From JBHIYN01 sp041984235 (GTDB lineage: Bacteria > Pseudomonadota > Gammaproteobacteria > Ga0077536): a stretch of DNA of 30,471 bases. Every line of letters begins with the position of its first letter. The stretch's first letter is position 1. Shown here in pieces: positions 1-7,244 of this stretch. The position numbers and the translations under genes were made by a program. The notes under the pieces were generated by a model that made no database searches, was not told the DNA's origin, and saw only the letters and a list, made by a program, of their open reading frames with translations. Location: assembly GCA_041984235.1 (NCBI GenBank), contig JBHIYN010000029.1:1-30471 (forward strand), read 5' to 3'.

Positions 1-1
1 C

Positions 2-553
2 GTGCGCATGAAGGGCCGGGCCGAGGAGTTCGGCAAGACGGCCGGATACATGCTGTTCGCCTTCGTAACGGCGATCGTTCTCGTCTACATGGTGCTGGCG
101 AGCCAGTTCAATTCATTTATTCAACCTCTGATCGTCATGGTCGCGCAGCCGCTCGCCATCATCGGCGGCGTCGCGGCACTGTGGGTGACCGGGCATTCGC
201 TGAACATCTACTCCATGATCGGCCTAGTGCTGCTGGTCGGGCTGGTGGCGAAGAACTCGATCCTCCTGATCGACCTCACCAACCAGCGGCGCGTCGAGGG
301 GCTGACCGCCCGCGAGGCGCTGCTCGAGGCCTGTCCACAACGGCTGCGCCCGGTGCTTATGACCTCGCTGACGATCGTGCTGGCGCTGTTGCCCGCGGCG
401 CTCGGATTCGGCGCCGGGGCCGACACCAATGGCCCGCTCGCGGTCGCGGTCATCGGCGGCATGGTCAGTTCCACGTTGCTGACGCTGGTCGTCGTGCCCG
501 CGGTTTATTCGCTTATCATGGGCGGTGTAGCGCGCCCATCGAGGTATCATTAG
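2..553 (+). CDS. RND family efflux transporter permease, C-terminal part (5' end outside window)
   Basis: This is the last 183 residues of an inner-membrane proton-driven efflux pump of the AcrB/HAE1 type. The reading frame is open at the left edge, so the true start lies outside. After a short cytoplasmic or loop segment come strongly hydrophobic stretches at about residues 15-33, 41-62, 67-89, 117-138 and 145-170, matching the final transmembrane helices of RND pumps. The segment with GLVAKNSILLID near residue 80 and the RLRPVLMTSLT segment near 114 are family hallmarks. The frame ends in TAG. It would form a tripartite system with a periplasmic adaptor and an outer-membrane channel, neither of which is in view. 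The TetR gene that follows on the same strand could be its regulator, but TetR regulators of pumps are more often divergent, so this is uncertain. Confidence 0.93.
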   Translation: MRMKGRAEEFGKTAGYMLFAFVTAIVLVYMVLASQFNSFIQPLIVMVAQPLAIIGGVAALWVTGHSLNIYSMIGLVLLVGLVAKNSILLIDLTNQRRVEGLTAREALLEACPQRLRPVLMTSLTIVLALLPAALGFGAGADTNGPLAVAVIGGMVSSTLLTLVVVPAVYSLIMGGVARPSRYH

Positions 554-611
554 TCTCGGGCGAGGTGAGTTGTCGCGGTCGCAGCGGCCACGTGGCGCGG
601 ATCCGGCTGGC

Positions 612-875
612 TCACACTCCGCCAGGTTCGAGCTGCCATTCCAACCGGTCTGTCACCCCGGGGACAGCGAGCGCGCGCGATAGCGATCCCTCTTGCGCGA
701 ACTCGTGGCCCGAAACCGCCTCGATACCAAGAACGACGGTCTGGTGTACGGCATGAGGATTCTCACGCTCGAAATTCAGCCGTTCCGCGGATTCAATTAC
801 GTCGATGTCCGCTTGACCCGAAGCCTGATCGGGACCAGCAATCCGGTACCTTCCGGTCGCGGAATCGTGCCGCAA
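612..875 (-). pseudogene. Possible remnant of an unknown gene (87 codons)
   Basis: This open frame reads as plausible protein, with a segment ADIDVIESAERLNF near the middle and GVTDRLEWQLEPGG at the C-terminus before TGA. I do not recognise the family. The third-position GC of the codons is visibly lower than in the neighbouring genes, and there is no clear ribosome site. It could be the tail of a gene lost by recombination, or a chance frame. It lies between the pump gene and TetR, both on the opposite strand. Confidence 0.2.
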
Positions 876-900
876 ACCACATCGTCAGAGTGGAGGGCGG

Positions 901-906
901 TATAAT
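901..906 (+). promoter_or_regulatory. Candidate -10 box (TATAAT) for the TetR gene
   Basis: A perfect TATAAT ends only six bases before the ATG at 913. If it is used, the transcript would start at or very near the start codon, giving a leaderless mRNA. This would fit the absence of any purine-rich ribosome site before the ATG. No good -35 box is visible at the expected distance (the hexamer at 878-883 is poor), so the promoter is tentative. Confidence 0.35.
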
Positions 907-912
907 TGAAAT

Positions 913-1587
913 ATGGTGGTTACCCGTCTCCAGCAGACACAGGATAGCATCTTGGCGAATGTAAAGAATGCCACCCAGGATCGTGCCGCCACCGAGGAAG
1001 CACTACAGGAAGCCGCGATCCGGCTTCTCGATCAGCACGGTGTGCTCGCCGGTCTCAACCTGCGGGAAGTAGCCGCCGAAGCGGGCGTGAATCGTGGCCT
1101 CGTCTACCATTACTTCGGCTCGCGTGCGGCGCTGTTGCGACGTGCACTCCGCAAGACCGCGCGTGCTCGCATTGGCGAGATTGCCTCTGCGCGCGACATG
1201 CCGTTCCGTCAACGTATGGTTCACTACTGGCGAACTATCGTGGGATACCCGCGAGAGATCCGCCTGGTGACCCTCCTGCTGCTCGACTCGCGAGATGCCG
1301 TCTTCAAAGGCGGGGAGGGTGTGCAACTGACGCCTGTGCGCGGCGAAACCCTTAAAGCCATGGACAAAGACAAGAATGCCGGCGCAATCGGTGCCGATGT
1401 CGATCTTGACGGCCTCCACGCGGCGATCGTCGCGATGGCGTCCGGTTACTCGGTTTTTCGCAAAGAGCTGGCACGTGGCGCGAAACTTCCTGTTACGGTC
1501 CTCGACCAGAAGGTCGAGTCGGTGTTCGAGCGCATGCTCGACGGATTGACCGAGCACCCCAGGGCGGGCGAACGCAATCCCGACTGA
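913..1587 (+). CDS. TetR/AcrR family transcriptional regulator
   Basis: This is a 224-residue DNA-binding repressor of the TetR family. The N-terminal helix-turn-helix is clear at about residues 30-75: LREVAAEAGVNRGLVYHYF is the classic recognition-helix pattern, followed by GSRAALL. The C-terminal two thirds would form the ligand-binding and dimer domain and gives no hint of the ligand. The N-terminus is about 25 residues longer than the minimal domain, so a later start is possible, but the ATG at 913 directly follows a TATAAT box. It sits between the RND pump gene and the decayed ETF genes on the same strand. A perfect inverted repeat downstream at 1737-1751 could be one of its operators (inference). 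Confidence 0.9.
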   Translation: MVVTRLQQTQDSILANVKNATQDRAATEEALQEAAIRLLDQHGVLAGLNLREVAAEAGVNRGLVYHYFGSRAALLRRALRKTARARIGEIASARDMPFRQRMVHYWRTIVGYPREIRLVTLLLLDSRDAVFKGGEGVQLTPVRGETLKAMDKDKNAGAIGADVDLDGLHAAIVAMASGYSVFRKELARGAKLPVTVLDQKVESVFERMLDGLTEHPRAGERNPD

Positions 1588-1736
1588 GCGGCGGATCGCC
1601 GTTCTCGTCCGTTCTTCAAATGCCGCGCGTGTCCATCTATTGGCTGCGGATCGGCGGTATCTAGCCGCACTTTGAGCCTCCGACGCGCGGCGGGTAAATC
1701 AGTCAGATTGCGCCCTCGACACACGGATTATCGTTA

Positions 1737-1751
1737 TGCGAAAGTTTCGCA
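1737..1751. promoter_or_regulatory. Candidate operator: perfect inverted repeat TGCGAAA-G-TTTCGCA
   Basis: The seven-base arms are exactly complementary around one central base, and partial symmetry (CGT at 1732-1734, ACG at 1753-1755) extends outside. There is no T tract, so it is not a terminator. Its size and its position between a TetR gene and a downstream gene fit a repressor-binding site. Which protein binds is inference. Confidence 0.4.
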
Positions 1752-1864
1752 GACGATATTTCGAAAGCGCGACCCCAGTCCTTCGCGGGGATGCTGTGTG
1801 CGGGAAATTCGATGCCGATGCGAGTTTCCACGGGCCGGGCATCGCGTACGCTGTGTTGCTCGTC

Positions 1865-1890
1865 GGCGAGGAAACATGGCGAGGAAACAT
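1865..1890 (+). repeat. Two exact tandem copies of GGCGAGGAAACAT
   Basis: The 13-base unit occurs at 1865-1877 and 1878-1890 without a mismatch. Each copy contains a ribosome-site-like GAGGA followed by ATG, in the leader just upstream of the ETF beta start at 1908. It looks like a recent slippage duplication, and it could also create decoy initiation sites. Confidence 0.7.
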
Positions 1891-1907
1891 GAGGAGTAAT
1901 CAACGTC

Positions 1908-2721
1908 ATGCACATAGTCGTATGCGCTAAACGAATACCCGATCCCGAGGTATCTGCAATCATTTTTCGCGTCGACGAGGAGTGCCGGCGGCGCGCCCGG
2001 GTCGATGGTCTGCAAATGGTCATGAGCCCGTATGACGAGCAGTGCTTCGAGGCCGCGATGCGCATCCAGGATGAACTCGGCGAGGATGTTCGCGTGACGG
2101 CGTTGTGTCTCGGCGATAACGATGACGATCTCAAGCTGTTCAAGCGGGCTTTTTCGTGGAATGTTGAGTCAGGCTACTACCTCTCGGATCCCGCGTTCGA
2201 GGGAGGCGACGGATTTACGACCGCACGGACTCTCGCGACCGCCATCAACAACCTCGGCGACGTGGATCTGATACTCGTCGGCCGCCAGGCGGCGGACAAG
2301 GACGAAGGCCTGGTTGGCTACGCGCTGGCGCGCGAGCTCGATATACCGCTGTTCCCGTGCGCCGCCGCCGTGCAGTTGGAGGGCCGGAACGTCGTCGTCG
2401 AGCGCGTTCTCGACGACGGCAGCGAGTGCATCGAAGCCACGCTACCGGCTGTCGTCAGTGTTTCGAACGAGTTGGGCGAGCCGCGTCGGCCCAGCATGCG
2501 GCAGGTCATGCAGGCGGGCCGCAAGAAACCGACCCGTATGGGATGCCGCGGCGCTGGACATCGCGCCGGATTCGGTCGGCACCGACGCTGCGCGACTAGT
2601 CGTAGAGAAACTCTATGTCCCCGAGAACGAGCGGGTATGTGAATATGTCTCCGGGGACGACACCGAGACGACAGCACAGCAACTCGTCGCGCGGCTGAAA
2701 GAGCTGAGGGTCGTGTCATGA
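1908..2721 (+). pseudogene. Electron transfer flavoprotein beta-subunit-like gene, frameshifted near its 3' end
   Basis: The first 210 codons encode a typical ETF beta/FixA-like subunit: the N-terminus MHIVVCAKRIPDPEV and the nucleotide-binding segment GRQAADKDEGLVG near residue 125 are hallmarks. ETF passes electrons from acyl-CoA dehydrogenases to ETF-quinone oxidoreductase. At about 2535 the frame breaks. Read straight on, the protein degenerates into arginine-rich sequence and stops at 2642. Shifted one frame, it continues with a normal C-terminus (VWDAAALDIAPDSVG, then EYVSGDDTETTAQQLVARL) ending at 2721. The indel is net +1 or -2 bases, and the family's usual spacing before VW favours loss of two bases. 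Its stop overlaps the next start as ATGA. A sequencing error is possible, but the neighbouring alpha gene is also broken, so decay is more likely. Confidence 0.85.
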
Positions 2722-2825
2722 GCAAGGGCGTGATGATCTGGGTTCATTCAATCGACGAACCGGACGGCATGACTGATTGCGCTTTTCCGCAGTCGGCGTG
2801 GCATATCAGTTCACCCGGTACGTGA
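2718..2825 (+). pseudogene. Truncated 5' stub of a gene after ETF beta, probably ETF alpha
   Basis: An ATG overlaps the ETF beta stop (ATGA at 2718-2721), the usual arrangement for ETF beta-alpha pairs. The frame starts MSKGVMIWVHS, which resembles ETF alpha N-termini, but ends after 35 codons at TGA 2823-2825. The last codons overlap the 3' end of the P450 gene on the other strand. The remaining roughly 300 codons of an alpha subunit are absent. I infer a deletion or recombination junction between about 2770 and 2805. The identification as alpha rests mainly on context. Confidence 0.55.
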
Positions 2826-4086
2826 GTGTCTCCAGCCTCCGCGCCAGAAGCTCCGGCCGCCATCTCGCGCTCGCGGTATCGATCTCGAGGTTCGGTACCC
2901 GCCGGAACAATCCTCGGAACGCGGCACGCGTTTCGAGCCGCGCGAGGTTCGCACCCAGGCAGAAATGGATACCATGACCGAAGCCCAGATGGCGGTTGGG
3001 CGATCGCGCGACGTCGAGGCGATCGGGCTGATCGAACATCGCCGGGTCGCGGTTGGCGGCCATGAGCGCGAGATAGACGCGGTCACCGGCCGGGATCGGC
3101 TGGTCACCGATCACGCAGTCATCGCCGGCGTGTCGTACCGTGAACAATCCCGGTCCTTCATAGCGGTTGATTTCTTCCACTGCGCCGTCGATGAGATCGG
3201 GCCGCTCACGCACGCGCTCGAGTTCGCCGGGGTAACGGTGCAGGTTGTACAGGCCGTTGGCGATCAAACCCGCGGTGGTGTCGTGCCCGGCGAACAGGAA
3301 CAGCATGCACGAGGCAACGAGTTCGTCCTCGTCGAGCAGATCGCCCGCCTCGCGCGCCTGCACGAGCCGGGTGAGGAGGTCGTCACCCGGCCGACTGCGC
3401 GCATCGACAATGCGCGCGCACAGGTATTCCGAGAAAGCGATTAGTGCGGCGGTGCCGCGTTCCAGGCGATCCTCGCCCGGTTGCCGGTGGGTAATGGCAG
3501 AAATGGCGTGCGACCATTCTCCGACACGACCGCGATCCTCCGGCGGTATACCGAACAGGTGCGAGAACACTATCGCGGGCAGAGCGAAGGCGAAGTCTTC
3601 GACGAAATCGCCGTTGCCGCGATCACGCATGGAGTCGATAAGGCCATTGACGGCATCGTCGATACCCGCCTCCAGACGCGCCACCACGGCAGGGGTGAAG
3701 GCGCGCGACACGAGGTGGCGCAGGCGGGTGTGCCGGGGTGGATCCTGGAACACCATCCACCGCCGCACGAGATGAAGAGGGTGGTCCTCGTCGACTCTGG
3801 AGACCAGGTGCTGATCGAGTTCCGCCGTCAGCGAGGCGTCCTGCAGGGCTGCGCGGACATCGGCATAGCGCGTGACGATCCAGGCCCGGTGCCTTTCGTT
3901 CCACAGCACGGGCATCGATGCTCGCATGCGGTTCAGCACTGCGTGCGGATCGGCCAGGACGTCGGGCGACAGAAAGTCGATCCGCGTCATCGCCGCCGGC
4001 GTGTCGGGTATGCCGTTCACGGTGCGGTTGCGGGATCGATGATCATCGTCGACGGCCTGGCTGGCTGTATCCCGCTCAGGCTGCAT
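2806..4086 (-). CDS. Cytochrome P450
   Basis: This is a soluble bacterial class I P450 of about 426 residues, the usual length. It is a haem monooxygenase that inserts one oxygen atom into a hydrophobic substrate. Counting from a TTG seven codons upstream, the I-helix motif AGHDTT is at 273-278, the ExxR motif (EINR) at 312-315, and the haem-binding loop FGHGIHFCLG at 376-385 with the cysteine ligand at 383. The ATG at 4086 was chosen; it overlaps the end of the upstream amidohydrolase gene, so the two are probably translationally coupled. An ATG at 3990 (MTRIDF) is an alternative, since the first 30 or so residues look non-conserved. No ferredoxin or ferredoxin reductase is nearby. The substrate is unknown; the small alicyclic, terpenoid or steroid range is typical of such enzymes. 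Confidence 0.93.
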   Translation of the reverse strand: MQPERDTASQAVDDDHRSRNRTVNGIPDTPAAMTRIDFLSPDVLADPHAVLNRMRASMPVLWNERHRAWIVTRYADVRAALQDASLTAELDQHLVSRVDEDHPLHLVRRWMVFQDPPRHTRLRHLVSRAFTPAVVARLEAGIDDAVNGLIDSMRDRGNGDFVEDFAFALPAIVFSHLFGIPPEDRGRVGEWSHAISAITHRQPGEDRLERGTAALIAFSEYLCARIVDARSRPGDDLLTRLVQAREAGDLLDEDELVASCMLFLFAGHDTTAGLIANGLYNLHRYPGELERVRERPDLIDGAVEEINRYEGPGLFTVRHAGDDCVIGDQPIPAGDRVYLALMAANRDPAMFDQPDRLDVARSPNRHLGFGHGIHFCLGANLARLETRAAFRGLFRRVPNLEIDTASARWRPELLARRLETLTYRVN

Positions 4087-5200
4087 CCCGCAGCGCCTGC
4101 GTGTCAAGGCGATAGAGCTCGGCGACGTTGTCGTGGAGCACGCGGTCCTTCTCCGCTTCGGTCAGATGGGCGGTCTGCTCGGCGATGATCCGCTGTGACC
4201 ACGGCCAGGTGGAGTCCGAATGCGGGAAATCGTTCGCCCACAGCATGCGCTCGAGGTTCAGGTGGTCTTTGAAGCAGAAAGCGGTGAAGTCGTCCTGAAA
4301 GGTGAAGTAGATGTGGTCGCGGAAATACTCACTCGGTTTGCGCTCCAGCTCGCGGCCCCGCATCCAGTGGCGGTGGCGGTCGTAGGCGTGGTCCATCCGG
4401 TACATGAAGTGCGGAACCCAGCCGCCGTCGGCTTCGGCGGAGACGATCTTGAGCTTGGGGTGACGCATGAAGATGCCGTCGAAAACGAACATGCTCATCA
4501 AATCCTGGTTGCCGCGCACGATCGACATGAAGGAATTGATCTTGGAGCCGCGAAACCCTCGAGCCAGACCCTCACCCGAGGTCAGGATATGGAAGCTCGG
4601 CACGAGTTCGAGATCGACCATGGCGTCGAAGAACTCCGTGTAGCTTTCGTGGTTATAGTCCTCCTCGGTGCCCGGCAGCCCCGGCAGCATGACGCCCTTG
4701 AATCCGAGCGCCTTGATCGCTTCGAGCTCGCGGATGCCGTTATCGGGCGTTTTCACCGCGCACTGGCCGAGCCCGACGAGACGGTGCGGGTAGGGCGCGC
4801 AGAACTCGGCGAGCCAGCGGTTGTAGGCTTCCATCGCCGCCTGCTTGAGATCCAGATCCGGGATGTTGCAGATCTCCATGCCGACGGACGGATAGATGAT
4901 TTCCGCGGCGATGCCGTCGCGCCGCTGATCCGCGATCCTCGCTTGCGGATCCCAGCCGCCGCGATGCAGCTTTTCGAATACCGCGCCCTCGGCCGATAAT
5001 TCCTCCGCCGATTTACCCGCCGCGGACACCAGCGACATGGGGATCGGTTGCTTGCTGCCTTCGATCTGGAACATGTCGCCGCGTTTGGGGTCGTGAACGA
5101 GACGCGGCGCGCGGTCGCGAAACGCCGGATCGATGTAGTCGATGTAGCAGTTCGGCGGCTCGCTGACGTGGCTGTCGGCAGAGATGATCGGTTTCGGCAT
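4076..5200 (-). CDS. Amidohydrolase family 2 protein (ACMSD-like metal-dependent hydrolase/decarboxylase)
   Basis: This 374-residue TIM-barrel enzyme belongs to the amidohydrolase-2 group (PF04909). The N-terminal metal motif D-x-H is at residues 9-11 in ISADSHVSEP, a conserved His follows in SFHILTSG, and the late Asp is at 324 in LWANDFPHSDSTWP. Members hydrolyse or decarboxylate aromatic or cyclic acids; the specific reaction is not readable from sequence. The start has a good ribosome site (AGGAG, 9 bases upstream). It lies 26 bases after the D-aminoacylase-like gene and overlaps the P450 gene, so the three form one minus-strand operon. Similar proteins are common in clusters for degradation of hydrophobic compounds (general knowledge). 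Confidence 0.92.
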   Translation of the reverse strand: MPKPIISADSHVSEPPNCYIDYIDPAFRDRAPRLVHDPKRGDMFQIEGSKQPIPMSLVSAAGKSAEELSAEGAVFEKLHRGGWDPQARIADQRRDGIAAEIIYPSVGMEICNIPDLDLKQAAMEAYNRWLAEFCAPYPHRLVGLGQCAVKTPDNGIRELEAIKALGFKGVMLPGLPGTEEDYNHESYTEFFDAMVDLELVPSFHILTSGEGLARGFRGSKINSFMSIVRGNQDLMSMFVFDGIFMRHPKLKIVSAEADGGWVPHFMYRMDHAYDRHRHWMRGRELERKPSEYFRDHIYFTFQDDFTAFCFKDHLNLERMLWANDFPHSDSTWPWSQRIIAEQTAHLTEAEKDRVLHDNVAELYRLDTQALRDAA

Positions 5201-5226
5201 TAGATTTTGCTCCTGCGGGTAGGTGG

Positions 5227-6939
5227 TCAGTCGACGGCACGGCCGTTGCGCAGCACCCGGCCGGGCAGCGCGCCATCCGCGTCGATGGCGTCACGGTTGT
5301 TCCGGCGCAGAATGCGCCCGTTCACGATCACGGTGTCGATGCCGCGGGCGTCGGCCACGAGCCGATCCGCGCCGGCGGGAAGATCGTTGACGCGTCGCAA
5401 GGGCTCGTCGCCGACCGTGTTGGGATCGAAAATCACGATATCCGCGGCGAGCCCCGCGGCGAGCCGTCCACGGTCGCTGATCCCGAACACCTCGGCCGGG
5501 CGCGAAGTCAGCATGCGCACGGCTTCCGCGAGATCGATTGCGCCCTTCTCGCGCACCCAGCGCCGCAGCAGGTAGGTGCTGAGGCAGGCGTCGCAGAGCT
5601 GGCTGGCGTGGGCGCCGGCGTCGGACAGGCCGAGCACCGTGGCCGGGCTCTTCAGCAGCGGTTCCACCTCGCTCTCCTCGTGGTTCGCCACCGGCATGCG
5701 GAAGCGCGCCTCGAGATCGGTCGCCAGGCCGAGATCGAACAGCGCGTCGACCGGCGTCACGCCGAGCTCGGCAGCGAGGTCGAACAGGCTGCGCTCGGCG
5801 AGCTCGGGCCGGCCGGGAACCTCGGTGATGACGGTACCGCGAAATCCACTGCGGAACAGCGTCGGCGCCTTGCGGTCGAGCCGCTCCCACAGCCTGGCAC
5901 GAAACTCCGGATCGCGATAGATCGCCTTCTTGCCTTCATGATCGGCCTCGGACACCGGCCGGAACATGCGCATGGCCTCGAAGATGAATGGTGCCTTGAG
6001 CTGGAACTCGAAGTTGAGCGGCCGCGGCGTCACCTGCGGCACTATGGCGTACCCCGCCCGCTGCAGCGCCTCGGAACGAGCGAGCATGGCGGTGGCATCC
6101 TCGTCGGTCAACGCCGCACCGGCGAGCAGCGCGGTCCAGCTCACCGGACAGCCGGTGGCGCGGTTGATGGCGGCGAACTCGTCGAAGGCGAGTTCGGGAC
6201 CGATGGTGGCCTGTACGATACCGCCGCGCCCAGCATCGGCCAGGCCAGCGGCGAGCGCCAGGATCTCGTCGAGGCTCGCCGCCCGGCTCGGTACCGGCTT
6301 GCCCTGGTAGCCGACGTGGGTGACCGCCTTGGAGGTCGCGAAGCCCAGTGCGCCCGCGTGCATCGCCTCGGCGACGAGGCCGCGCATCGCCGCGACTTCG
6401 TCCGCGCTGGCGTCGCGCTCCGTAGCTGCTTCGCCGAGCACATAGGTGCGCAGCGCCGTGTGGCCGATCAGTGCGCCGACGTTGATGGCGGTGCCGCGTG
6501 CGGCCAGCGTATCGAGGTACTGGGGAAAGGTCTCGAACGGCCACTCGGCGCCAAGCCCCGCCTCGAGTGCCGCCACCGTCATGCCCTCCACGTTCTCGAG
6601 CGTGCGGATGATGACGTCGCGGTGCGCGGGACGGGTCGGGGCGACCGAGAAGCCGCAGTTGCCCATGACGACGCTCGTGACACCGTGCCACGGGGAGATG
6701 GTCAGCATGCGATCCCAGATGACCTGGGCATCGTAATGGGTGTGGATGTCGATGAAGCCCGGCGCGACCGCCTGGCCACCGGCATCGATGATCTCGTCGG
6801 CGCTGCCCGGTGCTGCGCCGAGGGCGACGATGCGGCCGTCGCGAATGCCGAGTTCGCCATGCACGGGCGCCGCGCCGGTGCCGTCATAGATCTCGGCCTC
6901 GGTAATCTTCAAATCATAGGTCCTGGTACCGTCGGGCAT
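5227..6939 (-). CDS. Amidohydrolase family 3 / N-acyl-D-amino-acid deacylase-like protein
   Basis: This 570-residue enzyme has the D-aminoacylase architecture: a small beta domain at both ends around a metal TIM barrel. Visible motifs are HTHYDAQ with the metal His at 66 and 68, MGNCGFSVAP with the conserved Cys at 95, a late SDAGAH metal-site Asp, and the C-terminal GLAADIVIFDP segment that closes the beta sandwich. It is longer than classical D-aminoacylases (about 480-500 residues), as in a large subfamily of uncertain substrate. It could hydrolyse an amide, a lactam or another cyclic bond. The ATG at 6939 has AGAGGA upstream. It is the first gene of the minus-strand operon continuing into the amidohydrolase-2 and P450 genes, with a candidate promoter at 7043-7070. 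Confidence 0.9.
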   Translation of the reverse strand: MPDGTRTYDLKITEAEIYDGTGAAPVHGELGIRDGRIVALGAAPGSADEIIDAGGQAVAPGFIDIHTHYDAQVIWDRMLTISPWHGVTSVVMGNCGFSVAPTRPAHRDVIIRTLENVEGMTVAALEAGLGAEWPFETFPQYLDTLAARGTAINVGALIGHTALRTYVLGEAATERDASADEVAAMRGLVAEAMHAGALGFATSKAVTHVGYQGKPVPSRAASLDEILALAAGLADAGRGGIVQATIGPELAFDEFAAINRATGCPVSWTALLAGAALTDEDATAMLARSEALQRAGYAIVPQVTPRPLNFEFQLKAPFIFEAMRMFRPVSEADHEGKKAIYRDPEFRARLWERLDRKAPTLFRSGFRGTVITEVPGRPELAERSLFDLAAELGVTPVDALFDLGLATDLEARFRMPVANHEESEVEPLLKSPATVLGLSDAGAHASQLCDACLSTYLLRRWVREKGAIDLAEAVRMLTSRPAEVFGISDRGRLAAGLAADIVIFDPNTVGDEPLRRVNDLPAGADRLVADARGIDTVIVNGRILRRNNRDAIDADGALPGRVLRNGRAVD

Positions 6940-7244
6940 GGGTGCATCCTCTGTGATCTTCTCGGCTTCGCGGCATCGTTAAGCTCGCGCGTGTGGCGCG
7001 CGGCGGCTCGATGTACCCAATAGTAGATTTATTTTACTCAGCAGTATATATTGCTTTCTCGTGCTGTCATCATTGGCGGGCGCCAGCTTCCTCGACTATG
7101 GCCGCACCGACTGCCGCGCAGTGGGTGCGGCCAGCTTTTCCCCGGGCCCGCACTGCGCGTTACGAGATGTCGATCAACGGTGTCCGTGCCATGGCGATTT
7201 GCCAACGAAACGACCGCGGCCCGAATTGCGGAGCGAATGCGCGC
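6940..7244. other. Intergenic AT-rich control region
   Basis: I see no gene between the start of the D-aminoacylase-like gene and the end of the TetR gene. The stretch at about 7015-7060 is markedly AT-rich compared with its surroundings and carries a candidate minus-strand promoter. The rest, about 7070-7244, is ordinary GC-rich sequence with nothing recognisable. Confidence 0.5.
7043..7070 (-). promoter_or_regulatory. Candidate sigma-70 promoter for the D-aminoacylase/amidohydrolase/P450 operon
   Basis: Read on the minus strand, ATGACA (7070-7065) and TATACT (7048-7043) are separated by 16 bases, close to the consensus TTGACA/TATAAT. Transcription would start near 7036, leaving a leader of about 95 bases to the ATG at 6939. 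The surrounding sequence contains short inverted repeats (TACT-CAGC-AGTA) that a regulator could bind. Confidence 0.4.

Larger units (their letters stand above)
554..912. other. Intergenic region with a possible decayed minus-strand reading frame and a -10-like box
   Basis: There is no convincing intact gene in this stretch. The minus strand holds an 87-codon frame at 875-612 with a protein-like composition, rich in Glu, Asp and Val, but I recognise no family and it has no good ribosome site. The plus-strand frame at 693-905 looks like its shadow. A perfect TATAAT sits at 901-906, just before the TetR start. Confidence 0.4.
1588..1907. other. Intergenic region with inverted and tandem repeats
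   Basis: I see no gene here. The region carries a perfect 7+7 inverted repeat at 1737-1751, a TTTCGAAA palindrome at 1759-1766, and an exact 13-base tandem duplication at 1865-1890 just before the ribosome site (GAGGAG, about 1891-1896) of the ETF beta gene. It is presumably the promoter and control region of that gene. No clear -35/-10 pair was found. Confidence 0.5.

Noticed and set aside
1908..2721. Programmed frameshift in ETF beta
   Set aside because: There is no slippery heptamer or stimulating structure at 2525-2540, and ETF beta genes are not known to be frameshifted. A mutation or a sequence error is more likely.
5608..7023. A 471-codon plus-strand open frame
   Set aside because: It lies opposite the D-aminoacylase-like gene, which has full family motifs. 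The translation is Arg/Gly/Ala-rich without motifs, a usual antisense shadow in GC-rich DNA.
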